From assembly GCF_003937945.1 (NCBI RefSeq), contig NZ_RSEC01000055.1, positions 62,001 to 126,000 on the forward strand: a stretch of 64,000 bases of DNA, given 5' to 3'. This DNA comes from Amycolatopsis eburnea (GTDB lineage: Bacteria > Actinomycetota > Actinomycetes > Mycobacteriales > Pseudonocardiaceae). Position 1 is the first letter of the stretch. Every line of letters begins with the position of its first letter. The notes beneath the pieces are model-generated. The model had not been told where the DNA came from. It saw only the letters and a program-made list of their open reading frames with translations, and did not search any database. This document shows positions 24,654-33,801 of the stretch, in pieces. The position numbers and the translations under genes are program-made.

Positions 24654-26174
24654 ATGTTCGGGATCATCAGGCCGTGCCGCCACCGGCTGTCCGAGGGACT
24701 GCACGCGGACTGGCTGGCGCACCTGTGCGGGCTGTGCCTGACGCTGCGCGACGAGCACGGGCAGCTCGCCCGCGTCGTCACGAACTACGACGGGCTGATC
24801 ATCTCGGTCCTGCTCGAGGCGCAGACCGACCGCGGCGGCCTTCGCCGCGACGCGGGCCCGTGCCCGCTGCGGGGCATGCGGACGGCGTCGGTGGCGCGTG
24901 GCGAAGGCGCCCAGCTCGCGGCGGCGGTGTCCCTGGTGCTCGCGGCGGCGAAGGTCGGCGACCACGTCGAGGACCGCGACGGCGCGTTCGGCCGCCGTCC
25001 GGTGGCGCTCGCCGCGCGGCGGGTCGCGGCCCGGTGGGCGGCGCAGGGGAGCAGCACCGGTGGCCGGGTGGGGTTCGACACTTCGGTGCTGACCGAGGCG
25101 GTCGCGCGGCAGGGGACGCTGGAGCGTTCGGTCGGGTTGGGGGACTCGGCGTTGCTCGCGACGGAACCGGCGGAGCTGGCGACGTCGGCGGCGTTCGCGC
25201 GGACGGCGGAGCTGGCCGGACGGCCGGGGAACGCGGCGCCGCTGGCGGAGGCCGGGCGGTTGTTCGGGCGGGTCGCGCACCTGCTGGACGCGGTCGAGGA
25301 CTACGCGGAGGACGCGGCGGCGGGGGCGTGGAACCCGTTGCGGGCGACGGGGACTTCGTGGCCCGAGGCGCGGCGGTTGTGCGATGACGCCGTGCTGGGG
25401 GTGGAGCTGGCGTTGCGGGAAGCCGAGTTCGCGGAGCCGGGGCTGGTGCACGCGCTGCTGGTGCACGAGCTGCGCCAAGCGGTGCGGCGGGCGTTCGGGC
25501 ATGGGGTGCACGGGCATGGCTCTGCGCCCGGTGGTGGCTCGGCGACCGCCGGTGGGCCGGAGGGCTCGATGTTCGCCCAGGGCGATCGGCTGCCGGGCGG
25601 GCTCGCCGGGCAGCAGCCTCCTCCCGGGTGGATCGGGCCCGGGCCGACCCCGCAGCAGCATCCGCATCAGCCGCCGCCTCCGCCGGGGTGGATCGGGCCC
25701 GGCCCGGCTCCGCAGCAAGTCCCGCCGGGATGGGGCTCGCAGCGGCCGCACGGTTTTCCGCCGCCGGGGCCGGTTCCGCCGCCGGGCGCTCCCGGCCCGG
25801 GTGGCCCCGGTGGCCGCGGCCCGGGTGGGCCTGGCGGCCGTGGTCCGGGTGGGCCTGGCGGCCCGGGTGGACCCGGCGGCCCCGGTGGCCCAGGTGGGCC
25901 CGGTGGTCCGGGAGACCCCGGCGATTCCTCCGGCCCCGAGTCACTCGACGGCAAAGGCGGCGGCCTCTGGTACCCGAAGTTCGCCGTCCCGCCGAAGAAG
26001 CGCAACTTCTTCCTCGGCTGCGCCCTCACGCCGTACATGTGCTGCACCTGCCAGTTCTGCTGCCGCGATCCCTACCCTGGGCCGTGGAGCGGAAAACCGC
26101 ACACCACCGGCGGCTGCGACTGCGGCTGTGACGGGTGTTGCGACTGCTGCTCGTGTTGCGACTGCAGCTGCTGA
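24654..26174 (+). CDS. DUF5685 protein with collagen-like and cysteine-rich C-terminus
   Basis: A 506-residue protein. The N-terminal 290 residues are a helical DUF5685 domain with conserved cysteines (PCRHRL, HLCGLC) and an acidic DAVEDYAEDAAAGAWNPL motif that recalls the aspartate-rich helices of prenyl synthases, though that link is only a resemblance. Residues 300-380 are Pro/Gln-rich; about 381-423 are GGP repeats; the last 55 residues hold 17 cysteines, 11 of them in the last 19. No signal peptide is seen. Ribosome site AAGGGAGG supports ATG 24654. Gene 26187 follows after 12 bases. Function unknown; metal binding or disulfide cross-linking by the tail is plausible. Confidence 0.85.
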   Translation: MFGIIRPCRHRLSEGLHADWLAHLCGLCLTLRDEHGQLARVVTNYDGLIISVLLEAQTDRGGLRRDAGPCPLRGMRTASVARGEGAQLAAAVSLVLAAAKVGDHVEDRDGAFGRRPVALAARRVAARWAAQGSSTGGRVGFDTSVLTEAVARQGTLERSVGLGDSALLATEPAELATSAAFARTAELAGRPGNAAPLAEAGRLFGRVAHLLDAVEDYAEDAAAGAWNPLRATGTSWPEARRLCDDAVLGVELALREAEFAEPGLVHALLVHELRQAVRRAFGHGVHGHGSAPGGGSATAGGPEGSMFAQGDRLPGGLAGQQPPPGWIGPGPTPQQHPHQPPPPPGWIGPGPAPQQVPPGWGSQRPHGFPPPGPVPPPGAPGPGGPGGRGPGGPGGRGPGGPGGPGGPGGPGGPGGPGGPGDPGDSSGPESLDGKGGGLWYPKFAVPPKKRNFFLGCALTPYMCCTCQFCCRDPYPGPWSGKPHTTGGCDCGCDGCCDCCSCCDCSC

Positions 26175-26186
26175 AGGGGGCGCGGG

Positions 26187-26792
26187 ATGACGATGGACGA
26201 CCTGCACGACCGGGGCCGCGAAAACTTCGCCGAGCTGGTCGAAGACGGCGCGAAACGGCTCGACGCGCTGTTCGCCACCGTCCCCGCGCTGGGTGAGCTG
26301 GCCGTCGGCACCGTCTACGGCCACCTGCACGAACGTCCCGCGCTCGACAGCCGGACCCGCGAAGCCGCCACGCTGGCCGCGATCGTGGCGGCGGGAATGG
26401 TGGGGCCGCCGCTGAGCGTCCACCTGCGCACCGGCCTCGCCTCGGGACTGTCGCCCGCCGAAATCTGCGAAGTGGTCGTCCAGACGTCAGCGTTCGCCGG
26501 CTTCCCGCGTGCCGTTTCGGCGGCCGACCAGCTGAACCGCCTCTTCGAAGGCCACGGCCTGCCGATCCCGCCGCCGCCCGCCCCGCGCGAGGTCGTGCTG
26601 GCCTACCTCGCGGCGCCCCCGGCGGAGGTCGCCGAGGTGCTGGCGGCGCTCCCGCGCACCGAGGTGCAGGCGACCGGGCCGGACCGCGTCCTGGTCTCGT
26701 GCTTCGGGGACGACGACGTCCCCGGGGCCGTGCTGCACTGCGCCGTGACCGGCGGCGACGTGACGTCCGTGACGGTGTTCCGACCCTCCTGA
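26187..26792 (+). CDS. Carboxymuconolactone decarboxylase-family protein
   Basis: A 201-residue protein whose first 115 residues are the CMD/AhpD helical fold ([38 protein letters not shown]). The CxxC pair of AhpD-type peroxidases is absent, so a decarboxylase-like or non-redox role fits better. The last 70 residues are an extra alpha-beta segment of unknown purpose. ATG 26187, with ATG 26193 as alternative, follows a GGGGGCGCGGG stretch that may act as ribosome site. It is co-transcribed with the DUF5685 gene. Confidence 0.82.
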   Translation: MTMDDLHDRGRENFAELVEDGAKRLDALFATVPALGELAVGTVYGHLHERPALDSRTREAATLAAIVAAGMVGPPLSVHLRTGLASGLSPAEICEVVVQTSAFAGFPRAVSAADQLNRLFEGHGLPIPPPPAPREVVLAYLAAPPAEVAEVLAALPRTEVQATGPDRVLVSCFGDDDVPGAVLHCAVTGGDVTSVTVFRPS

Positions 26793-26808
26793 CCAGGGCC
26801 GACGGAAA

Positions 26809-26831
26809 TTGTCGGTGGTGCGTCGTACTCT
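26809..26831 (+). promoter_or_regulatory. uvrB DNA-damage promoter (PafBC/RecA-NDp type), leaderless
   Basis: TTGTCGGTG (26809-26817), eight bases and TACTCT (26826-26831) fit TTGTCRGTG-N8-TANNNT with no mismatch. That pattern marks the LexA-independent damage regulon of mycobacteria, activated by PafBC. The -10 ends seven bases before GTG 26839, so the mRNA should be leaderless. Confidence 0.8.
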
Positions 26832-26838
26832 GGTCGAC

Positions 26839-28987
<2,149 letters not shown>

Positions 28988-28995
<8 letters not shown>

Positions 28996-29374
28996 CCGGG
29001 GCGTTCTCGTCCGGTTGCAGCAGGCCGAAGACGTTGCCCTCGGTGTCCTTGCAGTAGGCCAGCCACCCGACCCCCGGAACCGGGTTCTTCGGCAGGGCCA
29101 GCGTCCCGCCGGCATCGGTGACAGCGTCGAGCGACGCGTCGAGATCGGGCACGGCGATCGTGTTGACGAACCCGTGCACCGGCGCCGACGCCTCAGGGGC
29201 GGCGCCCTGCCGGGGCAGGAGCCCGCCGTCGATCCCGTCGCCTTCGCCGGTCGAGATCACCCAGTACGGGGCCTCGCCCCAGCGTTCGAACTTCCAGCCG
29301 AACACGCTCGTGTAGAAGGCCACCGCGCGCTCGGGGTCACCCGCGTGGATCTCGAAGTGGACGGGACGAGGCAT
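28988..29374 (-). CDS. VOC (glyoxalase/bleomycin resistance) family protein
   Basis: A 128-residue vicinal-oxygen-chelate protein with two beta-alpha-beta-beta-beta modules. [22 protein letters not shown] opens module one (quoted in part as landmark: [12 protein letters not shown]) and [11 protein letters not shown] closes module two with the usual metal-binding Glu position. The ribosome site GGAGG supports ATG 29374. Such proteins act as lyases, dioxygenases or drug-binding proteins; nothing here decides which. It stands alone, tail to tail with uvrB. Confidence 0.9.
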
Positions 29375-29432
29375 GCCGCCTCCTCGGGCCGGGCCGTCAG
29401 GTGCCGTGAGACTACGCCCGGCCCGGCGAAAG

Positions 29433-30824
29433 CTACAGCGGCGGCCGCTCCGCCAAGGTGAGGTCCGCGTCGAACTCGGGGAACCCGGCCGGCGCGCTGC
29501 GAGCCGTCAAAGCCGAAGCCGCCGGCAAGCCCGCCCAGCGGCGGATCGTCGCCGTCGCCGCCGCGGCTTCGGAGGCGGGCAACTGGGCGATCTTCGACCC
29601 GTGGTTGCCGCCCTGCACGTAGTACCGGTACGAGTCGCGGCTGCCGAAGCCCAGTTCGAACGGCTCCGCGCCCCACGGGTCGTTCGAGCCGTACACGAAC
29701 AGCAGCCGGGAGCCGCGGGACTTCACCCAGAAGTCGATGTCCGGCATGGCCGGGTAGTCGAAACGGGGGAGGCGGATCGACGACGGGACGAACGTCTTCG
29801 GCTGGTCGGCGCCCGGGTAGCGCAGCAGGTCGCGGAGGTAGCCGTCGTAGGCCTCGGGGGAGCCCAGCTGGACCGCTGCCTGGTAGTAGTACGGGATGTA
29901 CGGCGCCAGGTCCTGGTCGGAGTACGTGTTGAGGCTCTCCACCTTCTCGTACCAGGCGTAGACCTCCGCCGCGGGGGCGCCCGCCTTCGGGACCGTCGCG
30001 CAGTCCGCCTGCGTCTGGTACTGCCAGAACGCGAAGTACGAGTCGATCACCGAGATCTCGAGGGACTTGTCGGCCGAGCCGACGATCGAGAACGCCAACC
30101 CCCGCTGAGCCGCGTCGGCCGCGGCGATCGCGCCCAGTTCGTCGCGTCGTTTCAGCGCGTCTCGCTGGATCGCCTTCAACGCGTCGCGGCACGCCGGGTC
30201 GTTGCCGACGCGGGAAAGGAACCGGTTGTAGACGTCGACCGGGTCGATGACGTCGTTGGGGGCGACGTACGGGATCGTCGCGTCGACGTCGTCGGGGAAG
30301 AAGCGGCGGAAGTACGTCGCCGTCATGCCGCCCTTGCTGCCGCCGGTCGCCAGCCACTTGCCCGGGTAGATCGCCTTGAACGCCTGGACCGCGCGGTGCT
30401 CGTCCGCGGCGGCCTGCCAGATCGTCAGCTGCTTCGCCCAGTTCTCCGGCTCCGGCCGCGAAGGCGTGAAGTAGCGGTACTCCATGGACAGCTGGTTGCC
30501 GTCGACGATCTGGGTCGGCTCGGACCGGTTGGGGGAGCCGCTGACGTTGTAGCCGCTCGTGTACGCGACCGTCGGGGCGGTGAAGTCGCGGTGCAGCAGG
30601 GTGAACCGCTGCTGGAACGTGCCCGCGCCGGGGTGGCGGTGGTCGGCGGGCTGGGTGTAGGTGAGCTTGAAGAACCGGTAGCCCGCCGGTGCCGGGTCCT
30701 CCGACGTGATCGTCAGGCCCGGGATCTTCTGCAGCTCGGCCTTGATGTCCGGGGCCGCCGCGGCGGCCGGGGCCAGGCCCGCCATCGCCAGCAGGACCGC
30801 GCCTGCGGTGACCAGTCTGCGCAT
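29433..30824 (-). CDS. Secreted S37-family (PS-10 type) peptidase
   Basis: A 463-residue secreted serine peptidase. The Sec signal peptide is MRRLVTAGAVLLAMAGLAP with an AAA-type cleavage site near residue 24. The alpha/beta-hydrolase nucleophile is in GGSKGGMTA and the His in GGNHGSK. The layout matches peptidase family S37, known as secreted tripeptidyl aminopeptidases of Streptomyces. ATG 30824 has ribosome site GGGAGGG. It would release N-terminal tripeptides from extracellular proteins for nutrition. Confidence 0.88.
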   Translation of the reverse strand: MRRLVTAGAVLLAMAGLAPAAAAAPDIKAELQKIPGLTITSEDPAPAGYRFFKLTYTQPADHRHPGAGTFQQRFTLLHRDFTAPTVAYTSGYNVSGSPNRSEPTQIVDGNQLSMEYRYFTPSRPEPENWAKQLTIWQAAADEHRAVQAFKAIYPGKWLATGGSKGGMTATYFRRFFPDDVDATIPYVAPNDVIDPVDVYNRFLSRVGNDPACRDALKAIQRDALKRRDELGAIAAADAAQRGLAFSIVGSADKSLEISVIDSYFAFWQYQTQADCATVPKAGAPAAEVYAWYEKVESLNTYSDQDLAPYIPYYYQAAVQLGSPEAYDGYLRDLLRYPGADQPKTFVPSSIRLPRFDYPAMPDIDFWVKSRGSRLLFVYGSNDPWGAEPFELGFGSRDSYRYYVQGGNHGSKIAQLPASEAAAATATIRRWAGLPAASALTARSAPAGFPEFDADLTLAERPPL

Positions 30825-30860
30825 CGAGCACCCTCCCCGGCTCACGAACCCACTGAGACA

Positions 30861-30907
30861 GCCGGGGCTTCGCCCCGGGCCGGGGGCTCCGCCACCCGGA
30901 CCCCCGC
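30861..30907. repeat. Extragenic GC palindromes
   Basis: A CCGGGGC-TTC-GCCCCGG hairpin is followed at once by a second GC-rich stem bounded by GGGGG and CCCCC. They lie upstream of the S37 peptidase in the 299-base gap 30825-31123. The motif style is common between actinomycete genes. Besides these and the promoter at 31055 I see nothing else in the gap. Confidence 0.5.
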
Positions 30908-31054
30908 AAGACCTCCTGTGGGACCCTCACAGAACCGGCCGGGGTCGGCAATCGGCTGTCCGGGCGCAGCTTCGGTGAGGACCCGACTTTCGGCGGGTGC
31001 GGCCGGCGCCGGGTCGGCGTCCTCAACCGTGCGCGGTCGCGGGCACCGTGCGAG

Positions 31055-31084
31055 TTGTCCGCGTGATCGGCGCCACGTTACCGT
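31055..31084 (+). promoter_or_regulatory. Candidate promoter of the SRPBCC gene
   Basis: TTGTCC (31055-31060), 18 bases, TACCGT (31079-31084). It faces the gene at 31124 and gives a leader of about 32 bases. Confidence 0.45.
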
Positions 31085-31123
31085 CCGAAGCCGTAGGCAC
31101 CGGCATCGAGCGAGGGGTCCGCC

Positions 31124-31624
31124 ATGAAGGTTTCCGACTGTCCTACGACGCAGGTCGAAGTCCGCATCGACGCGTCACCGGACGAGGTCTGGTCCTGGTT
31201 GCTGGACGTCGACCTGCCCGCCCGGTTCTCGAACGAGTTCCAGGGCGGCGGCTGGGTCGAGGGGTCCGAGCCCGGCCTGGGCGCGCGGTTCCGCGGCCGC
31301 AACTCCCACCCGGTCGCCGGGGAGTGGGAGACGGTCTCGACGGTGACCGGCTACGAGCCGGGGCGGCTGTTCGCGTGGGCCGTGATGGACGTGACCAACC
31401 CCGCCGCGTCCTGGAAGTTCGAGCTCGTGCCGGACGGCGACGGCACGGTCCTGCGCCAGTGGGCTCAGATCGGCCCCGGCCCCTCCAACCTGACGACCAT
31501 CATCGGCTCGATGCCCGAGCACGAGGACGAGATCGTCGCGATGCGCCTCGGCGAGCTGCAGGCCAACATGCAGAAGACCGTCGAAGGCATCAAGGCCCTT
31601 GCCGAAAGCGGCGTGCGCGCCTAA
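31124..31624 (+). CDS. SRPBCC-family lipid/ligand-binding protein
   Basis: A 166-residue START/Bet v1-like (SRPBCC) protein. VEVRIDASPDEVWSWLLDVD is the family N-terminus and TVTGYEPGRLFAWAV a central strand pair; the C-terminal long helix is ELQANMQKTVEGIKALAE. The fold makes a large hydrophobic pocket used for lipids, polyketides or hormones. ATG 31124 is supported by the start of the fold. Its stop overlaps the stop of the opposing enoyl-CoA hydratase gene by three bases. Ligand unknown. Confidence 0.88.
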   Translation: MKVSDCPTTQVEVRIDASPDEVWSWLLDVDLPARFSNEFQGGGWVEGSEPGLGARFRGRNSHPVAGEWETVSTVTGYEPGRLFAWAVMDVTNPAASWKFELVPDGDGTVLRQWAQIGPGPSNLTTIIGSMPEHEDEIVAMRLGELQANMQKTVEGIKALAESGVRA

Positions 31625-32361
31625 CGCAGCACGCGGTCCACATAGGACTTGACGGCGGCCAGCGCCGCGGGCGACCGCCACAGCCGTTCGACCTCCGGGT
31701 CGTCGGAGTGGCGGTACTCGGCGATGCGCTCGTGGAAGGGCTGCCGGATCTGGGCCTTGGTGTGCGCGAACGCCTCGGCCGGCAGCTCGCCGAGCCGGGT
31801 CGCGACGGCCAGCGCGCGGTCGAGCACCCCGTCCGGCGGGGCCAGCTCGTCGACCAGGCCGCGGGCGAGCGCGTTCTCGCCGCCGTACGTCGAACCCGAG
31901 TACGTCAGGGACGGCAGCGGCGTGGTGCCGTAGGCGCAGCGCAGGATTTCCAGCGCGGCCAGCGGGAACGGCACGCCGACCAGCAGTTCGGTCACGCCGA
32001 TGGTGCCGGCGCCGAGCACGCGGTGGTCGCACGCCGCGGCGAGCACGGCACCGCCGGCGATGGCGTGCCCGTTCAGCGCGGCGACGACCGGACGCGGGCA
32101 GCCGAACACCGCCAGCAGCGCGTCCGACAGCAGCGGGAGGAACCGCGACACGTACGAGGCGCCGCCGTCGTCGACCCGCTTGAGGTCGACGCCCGCGGAG
32201 AAGACGCGCCCGGTGCCGGTGAGCACCACCGCGCGGGCCTGTTCGACCTCCTCCAGCCGCAGCACGAGCTCGCGGCACGAGTCCGTGTCGAGGGTGTTGC
32301 CGCCGCCGTGGTCGATCCGCAGCACGGCGATGTCCTGGTGGCTCTCCAGCGTGATCGGCAC
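31621..32361 (-). CDS. Enoyl-CoA hydratase/isomerase family protein
   Basis: A 246-residue crotonase-fold protein. The first oxyanion element is GTGRVFSAGVDLKRV and the second NGHAIAGGAVLAAACDHRV; Glu in TELLVGVPFP occupies a catalytic position. It should act on an acyl-CoA, likely hydration or isomerisation in fatty-acid turnover. The start is GTG 32361; the gene lies 18 bases after the deazaflavin-type oxidoreductase and is the last of a four-gene unit led by the hydrolase-ABC fusion. Confidence 0.9.
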   Translation of the reverse strand: MPITLESHQDIAVLRIDHGGGNTLDTDSCRELVLRLEEVEQARAVVLTGTGRVFSAGVDLKRVDDGGASYVSRFLPLLSDALLAVFGCPRPVVAALNGHAIAGGAVLAAACDHRVLGAGTIGVTELLVGVPFPLAALEILRCAYGTTPLPSLTYSGSTYGGENALARGLVDELAPPDGVLDRALAVATRLGELPAEAFAHTKAQIRQPFHERIAEYRHSDDPEVERLWRSPAALAAVKSYVDRVLR

Positions 32362-32379
32362 GGGGCCGACCGTAACGGC

Positions 32380-32850
32380 TCAGGTTTGGTCGCTCAACCG
32401 GACAACGCCGAAGTGTTCGCGGCGCGCCAGCTCGGCGACTTCGTCCAGGGTCGGCAGCCGGCCGGCGGGGAACCGCAGCCCGATCTCCCGCCCGGCCCGG
32501 CGCAGGCCCAGCTCGGTGATCCGGGTGAGGTAGGTCCGCGCGACGGCCGCCTCGTCCTCGACGAGCAGGCCGCGCATCGGCGTGGTCCGGCCCGCGTACG
32601 TCACCGCGACGTCGGCGCCGCCGCGGAAGTTCGCGCGCCAGCCCGCGGGCGTCAGCGCGTAGAGGCCTTCGGCGTCGCGGTGCGCGGTCACCGGCACGCG
32701 GTAGGCCCGCCCGGTCCGGCGGCCGGCGAACGCGAGCAGCATGAACTCGCGGACGCCGCGGCCGAGCGGGCTGGGCAGGACCCGCCGCAGCACCGCGTTG
32801 AGCGTCTTCACCAGCGGCGCGGGCGGCTGGTGCCATTCCACGGTGGACAT
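32380..32850 (-). CDS. Deazaflavin (F420)-dependent reductase-like protein
   Basis: A 156-residue split-barrel protein of the nitroreductase/FDOR (Ddn-like) group. The landmarks are AGRRTGRAYRVPVTAHRD followed by YALTPAGWRANFRGGADVAV, the strand-turn that holds the F420 phosphate in relatives. It starts at ATG 32850, 27 bases after the ABC permease. F420 use is inferred from family and host; substrate unknown. Confidence 0.82.
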   Translation of the reverse strand: MSTVEWHQPPAPLVKTLNAVLRRVLPSPLGRGVREFMLLAFAGRRTGRAYRVPVTAHRDAEGLYALTPAGWRANFRGGADVAVTYAGRTTPMRGLLVEDEAAVARTYLTRITELGLRRAGREIGLRFPAGRLPTLDEVAELARREHFGVVRLSDQT

Positions 32851-32877
32851 TTCCGCAGCGTACGCCCGTTGCGGGCG

Positions 32878-33801
32878 TCAGCTGGTGATGTCTTTTTGAG
32901 CGAACCGCCGCCCGGCGTAGAGGAAGAACACCGTCCCGTAGATCACCGCCGACAGCAGGCCGCTCGCCAGGTTGGTCCAGTCGACGTCGGTCGAGATCAG
33001 GTCCATCCACGAGAACGCGTAGTGCGTCGGCAGGTAGTTCCGGAGCCCCTCCAGCGCCGTGATCTGGTCCAGGATCTGCGACAGGATCGCCACCAGCACC
33101 GCCCCGCCGACCGCGCCGAGCGGGGCGTCGGTCGACACGCTCAGCGCGAGTGCCAGCCCGGCCACCCAGGCCAGCTGCAGGATGATGTACACAGTGGACA
33201 GTGCGATGGCCAGCAGGCTGTCGCCGAACGAAACCGCGTCGCCCGTCGGGCTGATCGCGTCGCCCGCGCCGTACCAGAGCACGCCGACGCCGAGCGACAC
33301 CAGCGGCAGCAGCACCAGCGCGAACGCCGAAAGCAGGCCGGACACGATCGCCTTCTGCCGCAGCACCCGCTGCCGCGGCACCGGCACGGCCAGCAGGTAC
33401 TTCAGGCTCGACCACGACGCCTCGCTCGCGATCGTGTCGCCGAAGAACAGCGCCACGATCATCGGCAGCAGGAACGTCCCGGACACGAACAGCGCCAGCA
33501 CCACGAAGTTCGGCGCCGACGCCGTGGCCAGGTCGACGAACCCGCCGCTGCGCCGGTTCGGGTTCGACTGCCCCAGCTCGAACGCGATCACCAGGATGAA
33601 CGGCAGGATCGCGACGAACCCGAGCAGGAACTGCGTGCGCCGCCGCTTGAGCTGGCGCCGCAGTTCGACGCCGAGCCGCAGCGTCCGGCGCGCCGAGTAG
33701 CCCTCGACGGCGCCGTCCGGCCCGACGCCGGCGTGTTCGGCCGAAGCGACGTCGCTCAGTTCGTCGAGCGCGTGCGGATCGGTGTGCACACCCTCGCTCA
33801 T
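32878..33801 (-). CDS. ABC-2 type permease paired with the hydrolase-ABC fusion
   Basis: A 307-residue permease. About 45 N-terminal cytosolic residues precede six membrane spans (60-300); the first outside loop is short and the segment FFGDTIASEASWSSLKYLL is typical of ABC-2 permeases. ATG 33801 overlaps the fusion gene's stop as ATGA, so both are made together. It has no ATPase domain, so the fusion protein must supply it. Confidence 0.9.
   Translation of the reverse strand: MSEGVHTDPHALDELSDVASAEHAGVGPDGAVEGYSARRTLRLGVELRRQLKRRRTQFLLGFVAILPFILVIAFELGQSNPNRRSGGFVDLATASAPNFVVLALFVSGTFLLPMIVALFFGDTIASEASWSSLKYLLAVPVPRQRVLRQKAIVSGLLSAFALVLLPLVSLGVGVLWYGAGDAISPTGDAVSFGDSLLAIALSTVYIILQLAWVAGLALALSVSTDAPLGAVGGAVLVAILSQILDQITALEGLRNYLPTHYAFSWMDLISTDVDWTNLASGLLSAVIYGTVFFLYAGRRFAQKDITS

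Noticed and set aside
25667-26047. A minus-strand proline-glycine frame opposite the DUF5685 repeat
   Set aside because: It is the reverse reading of the GGP repeat; no start signal, and the plus strand has a ribosome site and family domain.
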